DNA of 22,520 bases, from NCBI GenBank assembly GCA_004554665.1, contig SFKY01000038.1, forward strand, positions 1 to 22,520, in the 5' to 3' direction. This stretch comes from Bacteroidales bacterium (lineage in GTDB: Bacteria > Bacteroidota > Bacteroidia > Bacteroidales > Bacteroidaceae). Positions 1 through 6,520 of the stretch are shown here, piece by piece. Under the pieces are notes generated by a model. That model was given only the letters and a program-made list of their open reading frames with translations, was not told where the DNA came from and searched no databases. Both the position numbers and the translations under genes were made by a program. The first letter of the stretch is position 1; each line of letters begins with the position of its first letter.

Positions 1-84
1 AAAATTAGTGCACTTACCATTCTGCAATACGTAAACTTCATTAACGACAAGCCCATTGGCAGAATTAAGTATGCACTAAATTAA
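1..84 (+). CDS. 3' end of a truncated ORF, possibly a transposase tail
   Basis: Frame 1 is open from the first base and ends with TAA at 82-84, giving 27 residues that begin KISALTILQY and end GRIKYALN. The start lies outside the window. The basic, isoleucine-rich ending resembles the C-terminus of some Bacteroidetes insertion-sequence transposases, but this is an impression from memory and 27 residues are too few for a family call. The same bases form an imperfect hairpin, so the stretch could instead be non-coding. The next gene, GH92, is convergent. Confidence 0.35.
   Translation, partial: KISALTILQYVNFINDKPIGRIKYALN
5..79. repeat. Imperfect inverted repeat at the window edge
   Basis: TTAGTGCA (5-12) is the exact reverse complement of TGCACTAA (72-79). 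Further in, TTA (14-16) pairs with TAA (66-68), ATTCTG (19-24) with CAGAAT (60-65), and CAAT (25-28) with ATTG (55-58), leaving small bulges. About 21 base pairs can form across 75 nt. It lies inside the partial ORF, close to its stop codon. It could be the end of a mobile element or a transcript hairpin. Confidence 0.35.
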
Positions 85-162
85 TTCCGCCAACAGGTTG
101 TTTATGGATTAATGAATTAAAGGTCAAAAAAGATAATCTCGGGAGCAGGAAAGACGGAAGAC

Positions 163-203
163 AAGGCTGCCGCCTCTCTGTTGGTGCGAGGCGGCTGAGC
201 CTT
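163..203 (-). terminator. Probable terminator of the GH92 gene
   Basis: AAGGCTGCCGCCTC (163-176) pairs with GAGGCGGC plus AGCCTT (188-203) with a two-base bulge and an 11-nt loop. Read on the minus strand, the hairpin lies about 20 nt after the GH92 stop codon and is followed by a pyrimidine-rich stretch rather than a clean U-run. It would serve GH92 and possibly also the convergent ORF at the window edge. Confidence 0.6.
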
Positions 204-224
204 TGTATCCTGTCTCTCTTGTGG

Positions 225-2486
225 CTATCGCAGGTCGAAGACCAGTTTGCCGCCCTTCGTCAGTTCCTCGTGCGACACGCGGTAGCGTCCGAGCGGTTTG
301 CCGCCCAGCGTCATGCGCTGTATGCGCCCAGCTTGCTTGTCTGTTCGGTTGGCCTCTATGACGAGATTGCCGTTGGGGTAATAGCGCTTGTCAAGATGCA
401 GGGTGACACGGTCGAAGACGGGAGCGGTAAGCGTATAGTACGGCGAACCGGGGCAGTCGGGATAGAAACCCATCATGGAGAAGATGGCCCATGCCGACAT
501 GGTACCGCAGTCCTCGTTGCCAGGGATACCGTCGGGGGTGTCCTTGTAATACTTGTCCAAGAGTCTTCTCACCTCGCGCTGGGTGCGCCATTCCTCGCCC
601 TTGAAGTAGCTGAAGAGGTAGGGATAGGCGATGTCGGGCTCGTTGGCGGGGTCGTAGAGATTCTCGTCGAATACTTTCTGCAACTTGTCCACGAAGGCGC
701 GCTTGCCGCCCATCAGTTTGGCGAGTCCAGCAACATCGTGTGGCACGTAGAACGTGTAATTCCATGCCGAACCCTCATGGAATCCGGGTGCATTGGAAAA
801 GTCTGCACCAGCCTTGGGGTCGAAGGGTGTGAGCCAAGTGCCGTCCTCGTAGCGTGGACGCAGCGTGCCGTACTCCTTGCAGTAGTAATGCTTGTAGCCG
901 AGGCTCTGTTGGTAAAACCGTTTGGCATCGGCCGTGTGGCCGAGGGCACCGGCCAGTTGGGAGAGGGCGTAGTCGGCGATGTAATACTCGAGCGCGTGCG
1001 ATACAGAGTTGTCGCCGGAATTGTCTTGGGCGTAGCGGCCCAAGGGTACGTAGCCCTTGGTCAGATAGTCGTCGATGTCGGGGCGCATCTTGTTGTCCTT
1101 GCCCGGCAGCGTGGCGCTGGCCAGAAACGCCTTGTAGGCCGTCTCCACGTCAAAGTCGCGCAATCCCTTCAGGTAGGTGTCGGTAATCACGGGGATAGAG
1201 GGGTCGCCCTCCATTGTCCAGGTCTCTCTGCCGAAAAGTTCCCACTTCGGCATCCAGCCCCATTCCTTGTACATGTCTATCATAGACCGCACCATGTCCA
1301 GCTGTCGTGTGGGGTAGAGCAGCGTCTCCAACTGGTGCAGGTTGCGGTAGGTGTCCCACAGCGAGTAGATGGTGTAACGGTCGCCCGATGTGCGGCCTAT
1401 CTTCCCGTTTTCCATCTCCGGGTATTCTCCGTTTACGTCTTGCAGGATGCTGGGGTGTATCTGACTGTGGTAGAGTGCAGTGTAGAACACGCGCTTCTGG
1501 GCCTCGGTGCCGCCCTCCACTGTGACAGTAGACAGCGTCTTGGCCCACTGCGCATGGGCTTCAGCCTTGACACGGTCGAAACTGAAGGTGCGTTGCTGCT
1601 CCTTGTCCAGATTCTCACGCGCATTGGCCACCGACACGAAGCTCACACCAATCTGAACCTCGATCTGCTCGCCCTCTTCGGCATTGTAAGAGAAGTAATA
1701 TCCCACCTCGTTTCCGGCTATCTCCTTGGTGTAGTTGCGGTAAATCTTGTACTTGCCGTTGTCCGGATCCCACTGGGCCTCTACGCCTTGCATGGGGGGC
1801 TGCTTCTTCCAGAATCCTGCCTCGCGCGGAGCCTTGCTCACACGCATCACAAAGTACATGGGGAAGACAGCCTGAGGGTTGTAGCAGAAGGTGCCCAGCA
1901 GGCGCATGCCCTCTATCTCGGTAGGTGATACGCGACGGATGCTGCCGCCTACCTCGTTGGTAAGGCCGTCGCCGACGTTGAGCAGCAGATGGGCTTGCCC
2001 CTTGGGGAAGGTGAAGCGCTCTATCGAACTGCGCTCGGTGGCTGTCACCTCGCATCGGATGCCGTACTTGCTGAGCCTGTTGCTGTAATAGCCGGGCACG
2101 GCGTGCTCGTCGGTATATTCTGAACCATAGTTGTGATAGTCCACATCCAGTTTGCCTGTGGTGGGCATGAGCAGCAGCGAGCCCATCTCGGGGCATCCCA
2201 CACCGCTCAGCGTGACATGGGCAAAGCCCGTGAAATACTTGTTCTCATAGACGTAGGGAGTCGACCACCAGCGGGCGTCCTTGTCGTGGACATTGAGGTC
2301 GGAGCCCATCACATTGAAGGGCACGACCGACATCATGCCGTGTGGACGCAGGGCACCGGGATTACATACGCTGAAATTGGTGGTTCCGATAAACGGGTCC
2401 ACGTACTCCACAGGCTGCTTCTGAGCCCATGTCATCGCGCTTGATGCGACCATTGCCGCAACAATCAAAAAATATCTGGTCTTCAT
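225..2486 (-). CDS. Secreted GH92 alpha-mannosidase
   Basis: This 753-residue protein is a glycoside hydrolase family 92 enzyme. Known members are calcium-dependent, inverting exo-alpha-mannosidases that trim host N-glycans or fungal mannan. Residues 1-21 form a signal peptide ending TWAQ, followed by the family's YVDPFIGT start (28-35). The N-terminal beta-sandwich covers roughly 25-290 and the (alpha/alpha)6 catalytic domain the rest. Signature segments are SLWDTYRNLH (375-384), GFHEGSAWNY (568-577, with E571 the likely general acid) and GNEDCGTMSAW (656-666, the catalytic-base region). The usual CGQMSAW has T instead of Q at 661. Length is normal for the family. The gene stands alone with its own promoter and terminator and no SusC/D neighbour. 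Family assignment is firm; linkage specificity (alpha-1,2, 1,3 or 1,6) cannot be read here. Confidence 0.95.
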   Translation of the reverse strand: MKTRYFLIVAAMVASSAMTWAQKQPVEYVDPFIGTTNFSVCNPGALRPHGMMSVVPFNVMGSDLNVHDKDARWWSTPYVYENKYFTGFAHVTLSGVGCPEMGSLLLMPTTGKLDVDYHNYGSEYTDEHAVPGYYSNRLSKYGIRCEVTATERSSIERFTFPKGQAHLLLNVGDGLTNEVGGSIRRVSPTEIEGMRLLGTFCYNPQAVFPMYFVMRVSKAPREAGFWKKQPPMQGVEAQWDPDNGKYKIYRNYTKEIAGNEVGYYFSYNAEEGEQIEVQIGVSFVSVANARENLDKEQQRTFSFDRVKAEAHAQWAKTLSTVTVEGGTEAQKRVFYTALYHSQIHPSILQDVNGEYPEMENGKIGRTSGDRYTIYSLWDTYRNLHQLETLLYPTRQLDMVRSMIDMYKEWGWMPKWELFGRETWTMEGDPSIPVITDTYLKGLRDFDVETAYKAFLASATLPGKDNKMRPDIDDYLTKGYVPLGRYAQDNSGDNSVSHALEYYIADYALSQLAGALGHTADAKRFYQQSLGYKHYYCKEYGTLRPRYEDGTWLTPFDPKAGADFSNAPGFHEGSAWNYTFYVPHDVAGLAKLMGGKRAFVDKLQKVFDENLYDPANEPDIAYPYLFSYFKGEEWRTQREVRRLLDKYYKDTPDGIPGNEDCGTMSAWAIFSMMGFYPDCPGSPYYTLTAPVFDRVTLHLDKRYYPNGNLVIEANRTDKQAGRIQRMTLGGKPLGRYRVSHEELTKGGKLVFDLR

Positions 2487-2506
2487 GCCTCTTTGTTAGT
2501 TGTGAG

Positions 2507-2539
2507 CAAAGATAGCAAAAAAAATCTACATCCTGCCAA
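2507..2539 (-). promoter_or_regulatory. Promoter of the GH92 gene
   Basis: On the minus strand TATCTTTG (2507-2514) matches the Bacteroidetes -7 consensus TAnnTTTG. A TTG at 2537-2539 lies 22 bp upstream, slightly more than the usual 19-21. The ATG at 2486 is 20 nt downstream of the -7 element, so the leader is short. Confidence 0.65.
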
Positions 2540-2615
2540 TGAATCCGTCACAAAGTTGCTTAAAAACTTTTTTATCCCTGCCGTTTCTCAGAACCGTTGC
2601 TGTACTTGTCGAGGC

Positions 2616-2672
2616 TAAATGCCATGATTAGTGCCGTAAAGGTGGCATTTACGACCTGTAAACGCCACCTTT
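2616..2672. repeat. REP-like palindromic repeat, copy 1
   Basis: The 36-bp segment 2616-2651 starts TAAATGCCATGATTAG and ends TAAAGGTGGCATTTA. It matches the reverse complement of 8466-8501 at 33 of 36 positions. An overlapping hairpin has arms 2638-2652 and 2658-2672 (15 nt each, one mismatch) around a five-base loop GACCT. It lies downstream of comF and upstream of the GH92 promoter, so it may also end the comF transcript, although no U-run is visible. Confidence 0.7.
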
Positions 2673-2727
2673 GGCCTACGCATCTGTATCGACGGCTTCC
2701 GACGGTGGGGCAAAAAAGGGGAGTGCG

Positions 2728-3423
2728 TCAGGGCTTGGCAAAACCCAAAGTGAGGATGCTCACGCTTACCTCGCCTGCCCCGGCGAGGGCTTGGGCACAG
2801 GCGCAGAGTGTGGCACCCGTGGTGGAGACGTCGTCTACCAACAAGATGTGACACCCCGTCACCTTTTCGGGACGCAACAGTCGGAATACGTCCTCCACAT
2901 TGGCGGTACGGTCCCAGCGCTGCTGATGGGTCTGACTGGTATTGAAAGTCTTGCGGCACACCACGTCGGCTGCCACCTTGATACCCGTCACCTCACTGAT
3001 ACCCAAGGCTATCTGCCGGCTTTGGTTGTAGCCCCGCTGATGCTGACGGGCAGGGGCAAGAGGGACGGGGACAATCAGTTGGATGCCGTCGAAGAATCCG
3101 GCAGCCGCGTATTCGCGTGCCACCATGCGCCCGAGGTCGATACCGGCTTCGGGATGGTCGTTGTACTTGAGGTGGTAGATGAGATGGCTGGGTTGGGAGC
3201 CGGCCCGGTAAAAGAAGAGGGCACCGCAGCGCTCCACGGGGATGCGCCCCCAAAACATGCGCGCCATCTCGTTGTCGGTGGGCATGGCTTGGAAGCCCGT
3301 GCGCGGCAGGTGCAGGTTGCACGTGGCGCAGAGGGTGTGCTCCGACGGTGTCAGCCGCTGTCCGCAGGCCAGACAGAGGCGAGGGGCAAGGAGGTCTATC
3401 AGTCTTGAGAGAATGCTGGTCAT
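2728..3423 (-). CDS. comF: ComF family phosphoribosyltransferase-like protein
   Basis: This 231-residue protein has the ComF layout. A small N-terminal zinc-binding module has cysteines C17, C20, C32 and C35. A type I phosphoribosyltransferase fold follows, with PVPLAP (119-124), HQRGYNQS (128-135) and the PRPP loop LLVDDVSTTGAT (194-205). In competent Gram-positives and Haemophilus, ComF homologues support DNA uptake; in Bacteroidetes the role is not settled and annotation is often simply phosphoribosyltransferase. I chose the ATG at 3423 because the Met-Thr-Ser-Ile-Leu-Ser-Arg-Leu-Ile-Asp start fits the family. A TTG at 3459 would add 12 unconserved residues. It is the last gene of the prmC-recX-comF run, 57 nt after recX. 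Confidence 0.88.
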   Translation of the reverse strand: MTSILSRLIDLLAPRLCLACGQRLTPSEHTLCATCNLHLPRTGFQAMPTDNEMARMFWGRIPVERCGALFFYRAGSQPSHLIYHLKYNDHPEAGIDLGRMVAREYAAAGFFDGIQLIVPVPLAPARQHQRGYNQSRQIALGISEVTGIKVAADVVCRKTFNTSQTHQQRWDRTANVEDVFRLLRPEKVTGCHILLVDDVSTTGATLCACAQALAGAGEVSVSILTLGFAKP

Positions 3424-3480
3424 GTGGGCGACAGGAGGTGTGAAGACATTGAAGGTCAACGCTTCATGATGATGGGTATG

Positions 3481-3942
3481 TTATGGGATGTTCTCAATGC
3501 TTCGCTTGATCAGTTCATAGTCGAACCCCCGTCCCATGGCGAAGCGTATGAGTTTGGCGGCAAACTCGTAATCGTCTTTTGCCTTGATGCTTTTCGCCTT
3601 CTGCCGGATGAGCGGGCGTAGCACTTCCAGATATTCTTCGTCGGAAACCTCGTCGAGGATGGGTTCGTAGATTTCCCTGTCCACATGCTTGCCGTAGAGT
3701 GCCTGCTCAATCTTGCGGCGTCCCCAGCCGTTGTAGCGCAGTTTGTCGCGAACGAAATAGCGGCAGTAGCGCTCGTCGTCTACATAGCGCTCGTCGACAA
3801 GATAGCGGATAATGCGTGCCTGTACCACTTCGTCGAAGCCCCATTGGCGCAGTTTTTCGGCCATCTCGCCGCTGCAGTGCTCGGCCTTGGCGCAGAGCGC
3901 CGTCAGTCGGTAGCGTGCCTGTTGTTCAGTCATTTCCTTCAT
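3481..3942 (-). CDS. recX: RecX regulatory protein
   Basis: This 153-residue protein matches RecX, which binds RecA filaments and modulates recombination and the SOS response. It is almost entirely helical and built of three-helix repeats. The recognisable core is RYVDDERYCRYFVRDKL (about 52-68), then GWGRRKIEQAL (72-82), and a C-terminal repeat with AAKLIRFAMGRGFDYELI. recA is not in the window. The gene begins 3 nt after the prmC stop codon, so it is almost certainly co-transcribed with prmC and then comF. Starting at MTEQQ, three residues later, is possible. Confidence 0.9.
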   Translation of the reverse strand: MKEMTEQQARYRLTALCAKAEHCSGEMAEKLRQWGFDEVVQARIIRYLVDERYVDDERYCRYFVRDKLRYNGWGRRKIEQALYGKHVDREIYEPILDEVSDEEYLEVLRPLIRQKAKSIKAKDDYEFAAKLIRFAMGRGFDYELIKRSIENIP

Positions 3943-3945
3943 AGT

Positions 3946-4794
3946 TTACAGTGGGATTGCTTCCTTAGCGCTGACGGCCGTCATAAACCGCAGCTTGCCA
4001 AATATATCTTCGGTGGCCGCCACATGGACAAATCCCATCTGCAGGAGCATCTGCTGCAACGGGGCGGCGTAGAGGGGATTGATCTCGAAGAGCAGACGGC
4101 CTTGCGGGCGCAGGGCGTGGCAGGCATAACCGGCGATGGCGCGATAGAAGCGCAGCGGGTCGTCATCGGGCACATAGAGCGCCATCTCAGGTTCGTAGTG
4201 GGTCACATTGTCGGCCATCTTCGGCCGTTCGTTCAGGCAGATGTAGGGCGGATTGCTCATGATAAAGTCCCATCTGTCCACGTCGTGGGGTGGATGGAGC
4301 GCATCTTGCAGCCCCCAATCCACCTGTGCCTGAAATCGCTGTGCATTGGCGCGTGCTATCTCCAGAGCCGCTGGCGACAGATCCCATGCCGCCACGTGGG
4401 CTTGGGGATGGTCGAGGGCGGCTGTGATGGCGATGCAGCCCGAGCCCGTGCCGATGTCGAGCAGGGTAAAAGGACTGTCGGCGGCCGGTGCTATCATCGA
4501 GAGGAGTTGCTGTGTCTCGGGGCGTGGTATCAGCACACCGGGACACACCTTGAACGTGCGCCCGCAGAAGTCGGCCTGGCCCAGAACATACTGTACAGGT
4601 TCCGAATCGAGCAGTCGGCGCATGATTTCTTCCAACTTTAGGAGGCTATCTGCGGATAATTCGCTAACTTTGCCCATGTATAGGTCGACCGTCGACAGAC
4701 CGAAGGCCACTTCAAGCACCATCCGCATGATGGCTTGCGCCTCGCGGTCGTCGTAGAGCGGTGTCAACTGCCGCCATAATTGGTTGTACGTCAT
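3946..4794 (-). CDS. prmC: Release factor N5-glutamine methyltransferase PrmC
   Basis: The 282-residue product methylates the glutamine of the GGQ motif in peptide-chain release factors RF1 and RF2, using S-adenosylmethionine. A helical N-terminal domain (1-85) leads into VLIPRPET (87-94). The SAM-binding glycine motif is DIGTGSGCIAI (113-123) and the substrate-binding motif is NPPY (181-184). The frame stays open to 5280, but those 162 extra codons are antisense to ribD and lack PrmC character. The ATG at 4794 begins MTYNQLWRQL, the expected helical start, and lies 8 nt from a good promoter. It heads the prmC-recX-comF operon and is divergent from ribD with only 30 bp between start codons. 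Confidence 0.95.
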   Translation of the reverse strand: MTYNQLWRQLTPLYDDREAQAIMRMVLEVAFGLSTVDLYMGKVSELSADSLLKLEEIMRRLLDSEPVQYVLGQADFCGRTFKVCPGVLIPRPETQQLLSMIAPAADSPFTLLDIGTGSGCIAITAALDHPQAHVAAWDLSPAALEIARANAQRFQAQVDWGLQDALHPPHDVDRWDFIMSNPPYICLNERPKMADNVTHYEPEMALYVPDDDPLRFYRAIAGYACHALRPQGRLLFEINPLYAAPLQQMLLQMGFVHVAATEDIFGKLRFMTAVSAKEAIPL

Positions 4795-4802
4795 AGTAAA
4801 GG

Positions 4803-4833
4803 CAAAGTTAAGACTATTTTTGGTATGGAACAA
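4803..4833 (-). promoter_or_regulatory. Promoter of prmC-recX-comF, overlapping the ribD start
   Basis: On the minus strand TAACTTTG (4803-4810) fits TAnnTTTG, and TTG (4831-4833) lies exactly 20 bp upstream. Only 8 nt separate the -7 element from the prmC ATG, so the transcript should be almost leaderless. The upstream element lies within the first codons of ribD, so RNA polymerase at this site would cover the ribD start. Confidence 0.7.
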
Positions 4834-5751
4834 GCGGAAATCGATAAAAAATACATGCGCCGCTGCATTCAGCTGGCGCTCAATGGCAGGCGAAACGCCA
4901 AGCCCAACCCTATGGTGGGAGCCGTACTGGTGTGCGAAGACCGTATCATCGGCGAGGGTTACCACGTGCGGTGCGGCGAAGGACATGCCGAGGTCAACTG
5001 TTTCGCGTCGGTCAAGCCATGCGATGAAGTGCTGCTGTCGAAATCTACTCTTTACGTGAGTCTCGAACCGTGTGCGCATTTTGGCCGCACGCCGCCTTGC
5101 GCGGACTTGGTGGTGCGCAAGGGAGTGCATAGGGTGGTGGTAGGCTGTGTGGATCCGTTTGCCAAAGTGCAGGGACGTGGCATCCAGCGGATGCGCGAAG
5201 CCGGGATAGCGGTGACCGTGGGTGTGCTCGAAGCCGAGTGCAAGGCGCTGAACCGGCGATTTTTCACTTTTCATACGCATCGGCGGCCTTACCTTATCTT
5301 AAAGTGGGCACAGACAGCCGACGGGTTTATCGATGACCATTGTCGTCCCGTAGCCATCTCCAATGACTTCACCCGTATGCTTTGCCACAAACTGCGTGCC
5401 GAGAACGACGCGATACTTGTGGGAAGGGTGACGGCAGAGCGCGATCAGCCGCAACTGAATGTGCGCGACTGGGTGGGTAGCGACCCTGAACGCATCGTGC
5501 TCTCGCACCAGACCTCCATTGGCGAGGTGCTCCATCGTCTTTACGAAGCGGGGAGGCAGTCGCTCATCGTGGAGGGAGGCTCAAGGACGCTCCAGAGTTT
5601 TCTGCAACAAGGACTTTGGGATGAGATACGCATCGAGACGGCACCCCTCACTGTGGGCGAGGGTACGCCAGCGCCGCAGATTCCTGCCGGGGCGCGTGTC
5701 GTACAGCGCCACTGCTATGATGGTAATGTGATAATGGTATGGGAGAAATAA
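4825..5751 (+). CDS. ribD: Bifunctional riboflavin deaminase/reductase RibD, short reductase domain
   Basis: RibD catalyses two successive riboflavin-pathway steps: zinc-dependent deamination of the pyrimidine intermediate and NADPH-dependent reduction of its ribosyl group. The 308-residue product begins MEQAEIDKKYMRRC. The deaminase domain (about 7-145) has KPNPMVGAV (26-34), the catalytic HAE (54-56) and zinc ligands C83 and C92. The reductase domain starts at ILKWAQTADGFI (158-169) and has ILVG (197-200) and VEGG (249-252). Between RIVL (223-226) and IGEVL (232-236) it appears to lack some 40 residues present in other RibD proteins. A TTG at 4780 extends the frame but adds 15 unconserved residues. 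TATTTTTG at 4815-4822 resembles a -7 element but sits too close to this ATG to be a convincing promoter. Confidence 0.93.
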   Translation: MEQAEIDKKYMRRCIQLALNGRRNAKPNPMVGAVLVCEDRIIGEGYHVRCGEGHAEVNCFASVKPCDEVLLSKSTLYVSLEPCAHFGRTPPCADLVVRKGVHRVVVGCVDPFAKVQGRGIQRMREAGIAVTVGVLEAECKALNRRFFTFHTHRRPYLILKWAQTADGFIDDHCRPVAISNDFTRMLCHKLRAENDAILVGRVTAERDQPQLNVRDWVGSDPERIVLSHQTSIGEVLHRLYEAGRQSLIVEGGSRTLQSFLQQGLWDEIRIETAPLTVGEGTPAPQIPAGARVVQRHCYDGNVIMVWEK

Positions 5752-5756
5752 AGGAT

Positions 5757-5909
5757 ATGGCAACCGACAGATTTACTTCGCGGCTTGGAGAGAGTGATGA
5801 CTACAAACGGGAACAACTGATAGCCCGGATAGAGCGTGTGGTGGAGAAGATGACGCTGCCCGAACTGGAAGCGCTCTCTTACGACCTGTTTACCAAGGGA
5901 TTTCTATAG
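5757..5909 (+). CDS. Small hypothetical protein downstream of ribD
   Basis: A 50-residue frame starts 5 nt after the ribD stop codon with MATDRFTSRLGES and ends LPELEALSYDLFTKGFL. An in-frame ATG at 5739 would give 56 residues and overlap ribD by 13 nt. Composition is highly charged. The middle (DYKREQLIARIERVVEKM) reads as an amphipathic helix followed by a second short helix. There is no signal peptide or membrane segment. The stop at 5907-5909 is 3 nt from the end of the convergent RNase H gene. I do not recognise the family. The tight spacing and protein-like composition favour a real gene co-transcribed with ribD. Confidence 0.6.
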   Translation: MATDRFTSRLGESDDYKREQLIARIERVVEKMTLPELEALSYDLFTKGFL

Positions 5910-5912
5910 CGA

Positions 5913-6383
5913 TTATTTGCGGCCGAAATCGGCTGGGATGTCGCCCCACTTGCGTGTCTCCCATTGCATGATGGGTACGGTCACGGCATGGGTACGGAGC
6001 CACTGCTCTGCCCTGCGGATAATCTGGTACAGTGCTTCTGTCTTTGGGGACAGTTCCAACTTGGTCTTGCACTGCTTCTTGTGTACCCAGAGGATGGCAT
6101 TGTACGAGTCGCTGTAGATAATCTTGTCCTTGATTCCCTGTTTCTCCATCAGGGCAAGGGCATGTACAATAGCCAGAAACTCGCCTATGTTGTTGGTTCC
6201 GTGTACCGGACCAAAGTGAAATACCTGTGCGCCGGTCTGCAGGTCGATTCCCTGATACTCCATCGGGCCTGGATTGCCCGAACAGGCAGCATCCACCGCC
6301 CAGGCGTTGGCTGTCACCTCCATCGGGAGCGGCAATACCGTGTCGTGGCGGTAATCGGGAACGTTTGATAATTCACCGTTCAT
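5913..6383 (-). CDS. RNase HI-like ribonuclease, single domain
   Basis: RNase H cleaves the RNA strand of RNA-DNA hybrids. This 156-residue protein contains the fold's acidic residues: D31 in AVDAACSGNPGP (29-40), E68 in NNIGEFLAI (64-72), D92 in IIYSDSYNA (88-96) and D152 in WGDIPADFGRK (146-156). It lacks the N-terminal viroplasmin-like hybrid-binding domain found in many longer Bacteroidetes RNase H proteins. The chosen ATG at 6383 sits at the edge of an AT-rich repeat tract, so the first 20 residues look repeat-derived. The ATG at 6323, beginning MEVTANAWAV, is a realistic alternative. It is downstream of argS on the same strand, 137 nt away. Confidence 0.85.
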   Translation of the reverse strand: MNGELSNVPDYRHDTVLPLPMEVTANAWAVDAACSGNPGPMEYQGIDLQTGAQVFHFGPVHGTNNIGEFLAIVHALALMEKQGIKDKIIYSDSYNAILWVHKKQCKTKLELSPKTEALYQIIRRAEQWLRTHAVTVPIMQWETRKWGDIPADFGRK

Positions 6384-6435
6384 AATTGGCTGCGTCGAAC
6401 TTCGTTGTATAATTGGCTATTGCCGAACATTGTTT
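6382..6435. repeat. Tandem 27-bp imperfect direct repeat
   Basis: Two adjacent 27-bp units (6382-6408 and 6409-6435) both begin ATAATTGGCT and contain CGAAC at the same offset followed by a T-rich end. They sit just upstream of the RNase H start codon. With the neighbouring hairpin they form a repeat tract typical of Bacteroidetes spacers. Confidence 0.6.
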
Positions 6436-6438
6436 TTC

Positions 6439-6520
6439 ATTCACAATTGACAAGTCACAACTCCTCATTGCGAATTGTGAATTGTCAATTATGAATTGTG
6501 CATCATGCATTGTGCATTGA
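6439..6520. repeat. Intergenic inverted repeat and ATTGTG-type short repeats
   Basis: The 22-nt arms at 6439-6460 and 6475-6496 are complementary at 20 of 22 positions around a 14-nt loop. The second arm continues into repeated words: GAATTGTG, then CATCATGCATTGTGCATTG up to the argS stop codon. On the minus strand it follows argS immediately and could form a hairpin between argS and the RNase H gene. Similar AATTGTGAATTGTCAATT tracts are scattered through many Bacteroidetes spacers, so a dispersed repeat is the likeliest reading. Confidence 0.65.

Noticed and set aside
219..1928. A 569-codon open frame on the plus strand opposite GH92
   Set aside because: It is antisense to a gene with clear GH92 motifs and a signal peptide, and its translation has no recognisable domain. 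GC-rich codon usage in the real gene creates it.
2671..3408. A 245-codon plus-strand frame opposite comF
   Set aside because: The minus strand carries the full ComF motif set. The opposite frame is a shadow without domains.
4795..5280. A 162-codon N-terminal extension of prmC
   Set aside because: It runs antisense through ribD, crosses the prmC promoter, and has no similarity to PrmC N-termini. The ATG at 4794 gives the normal protein.
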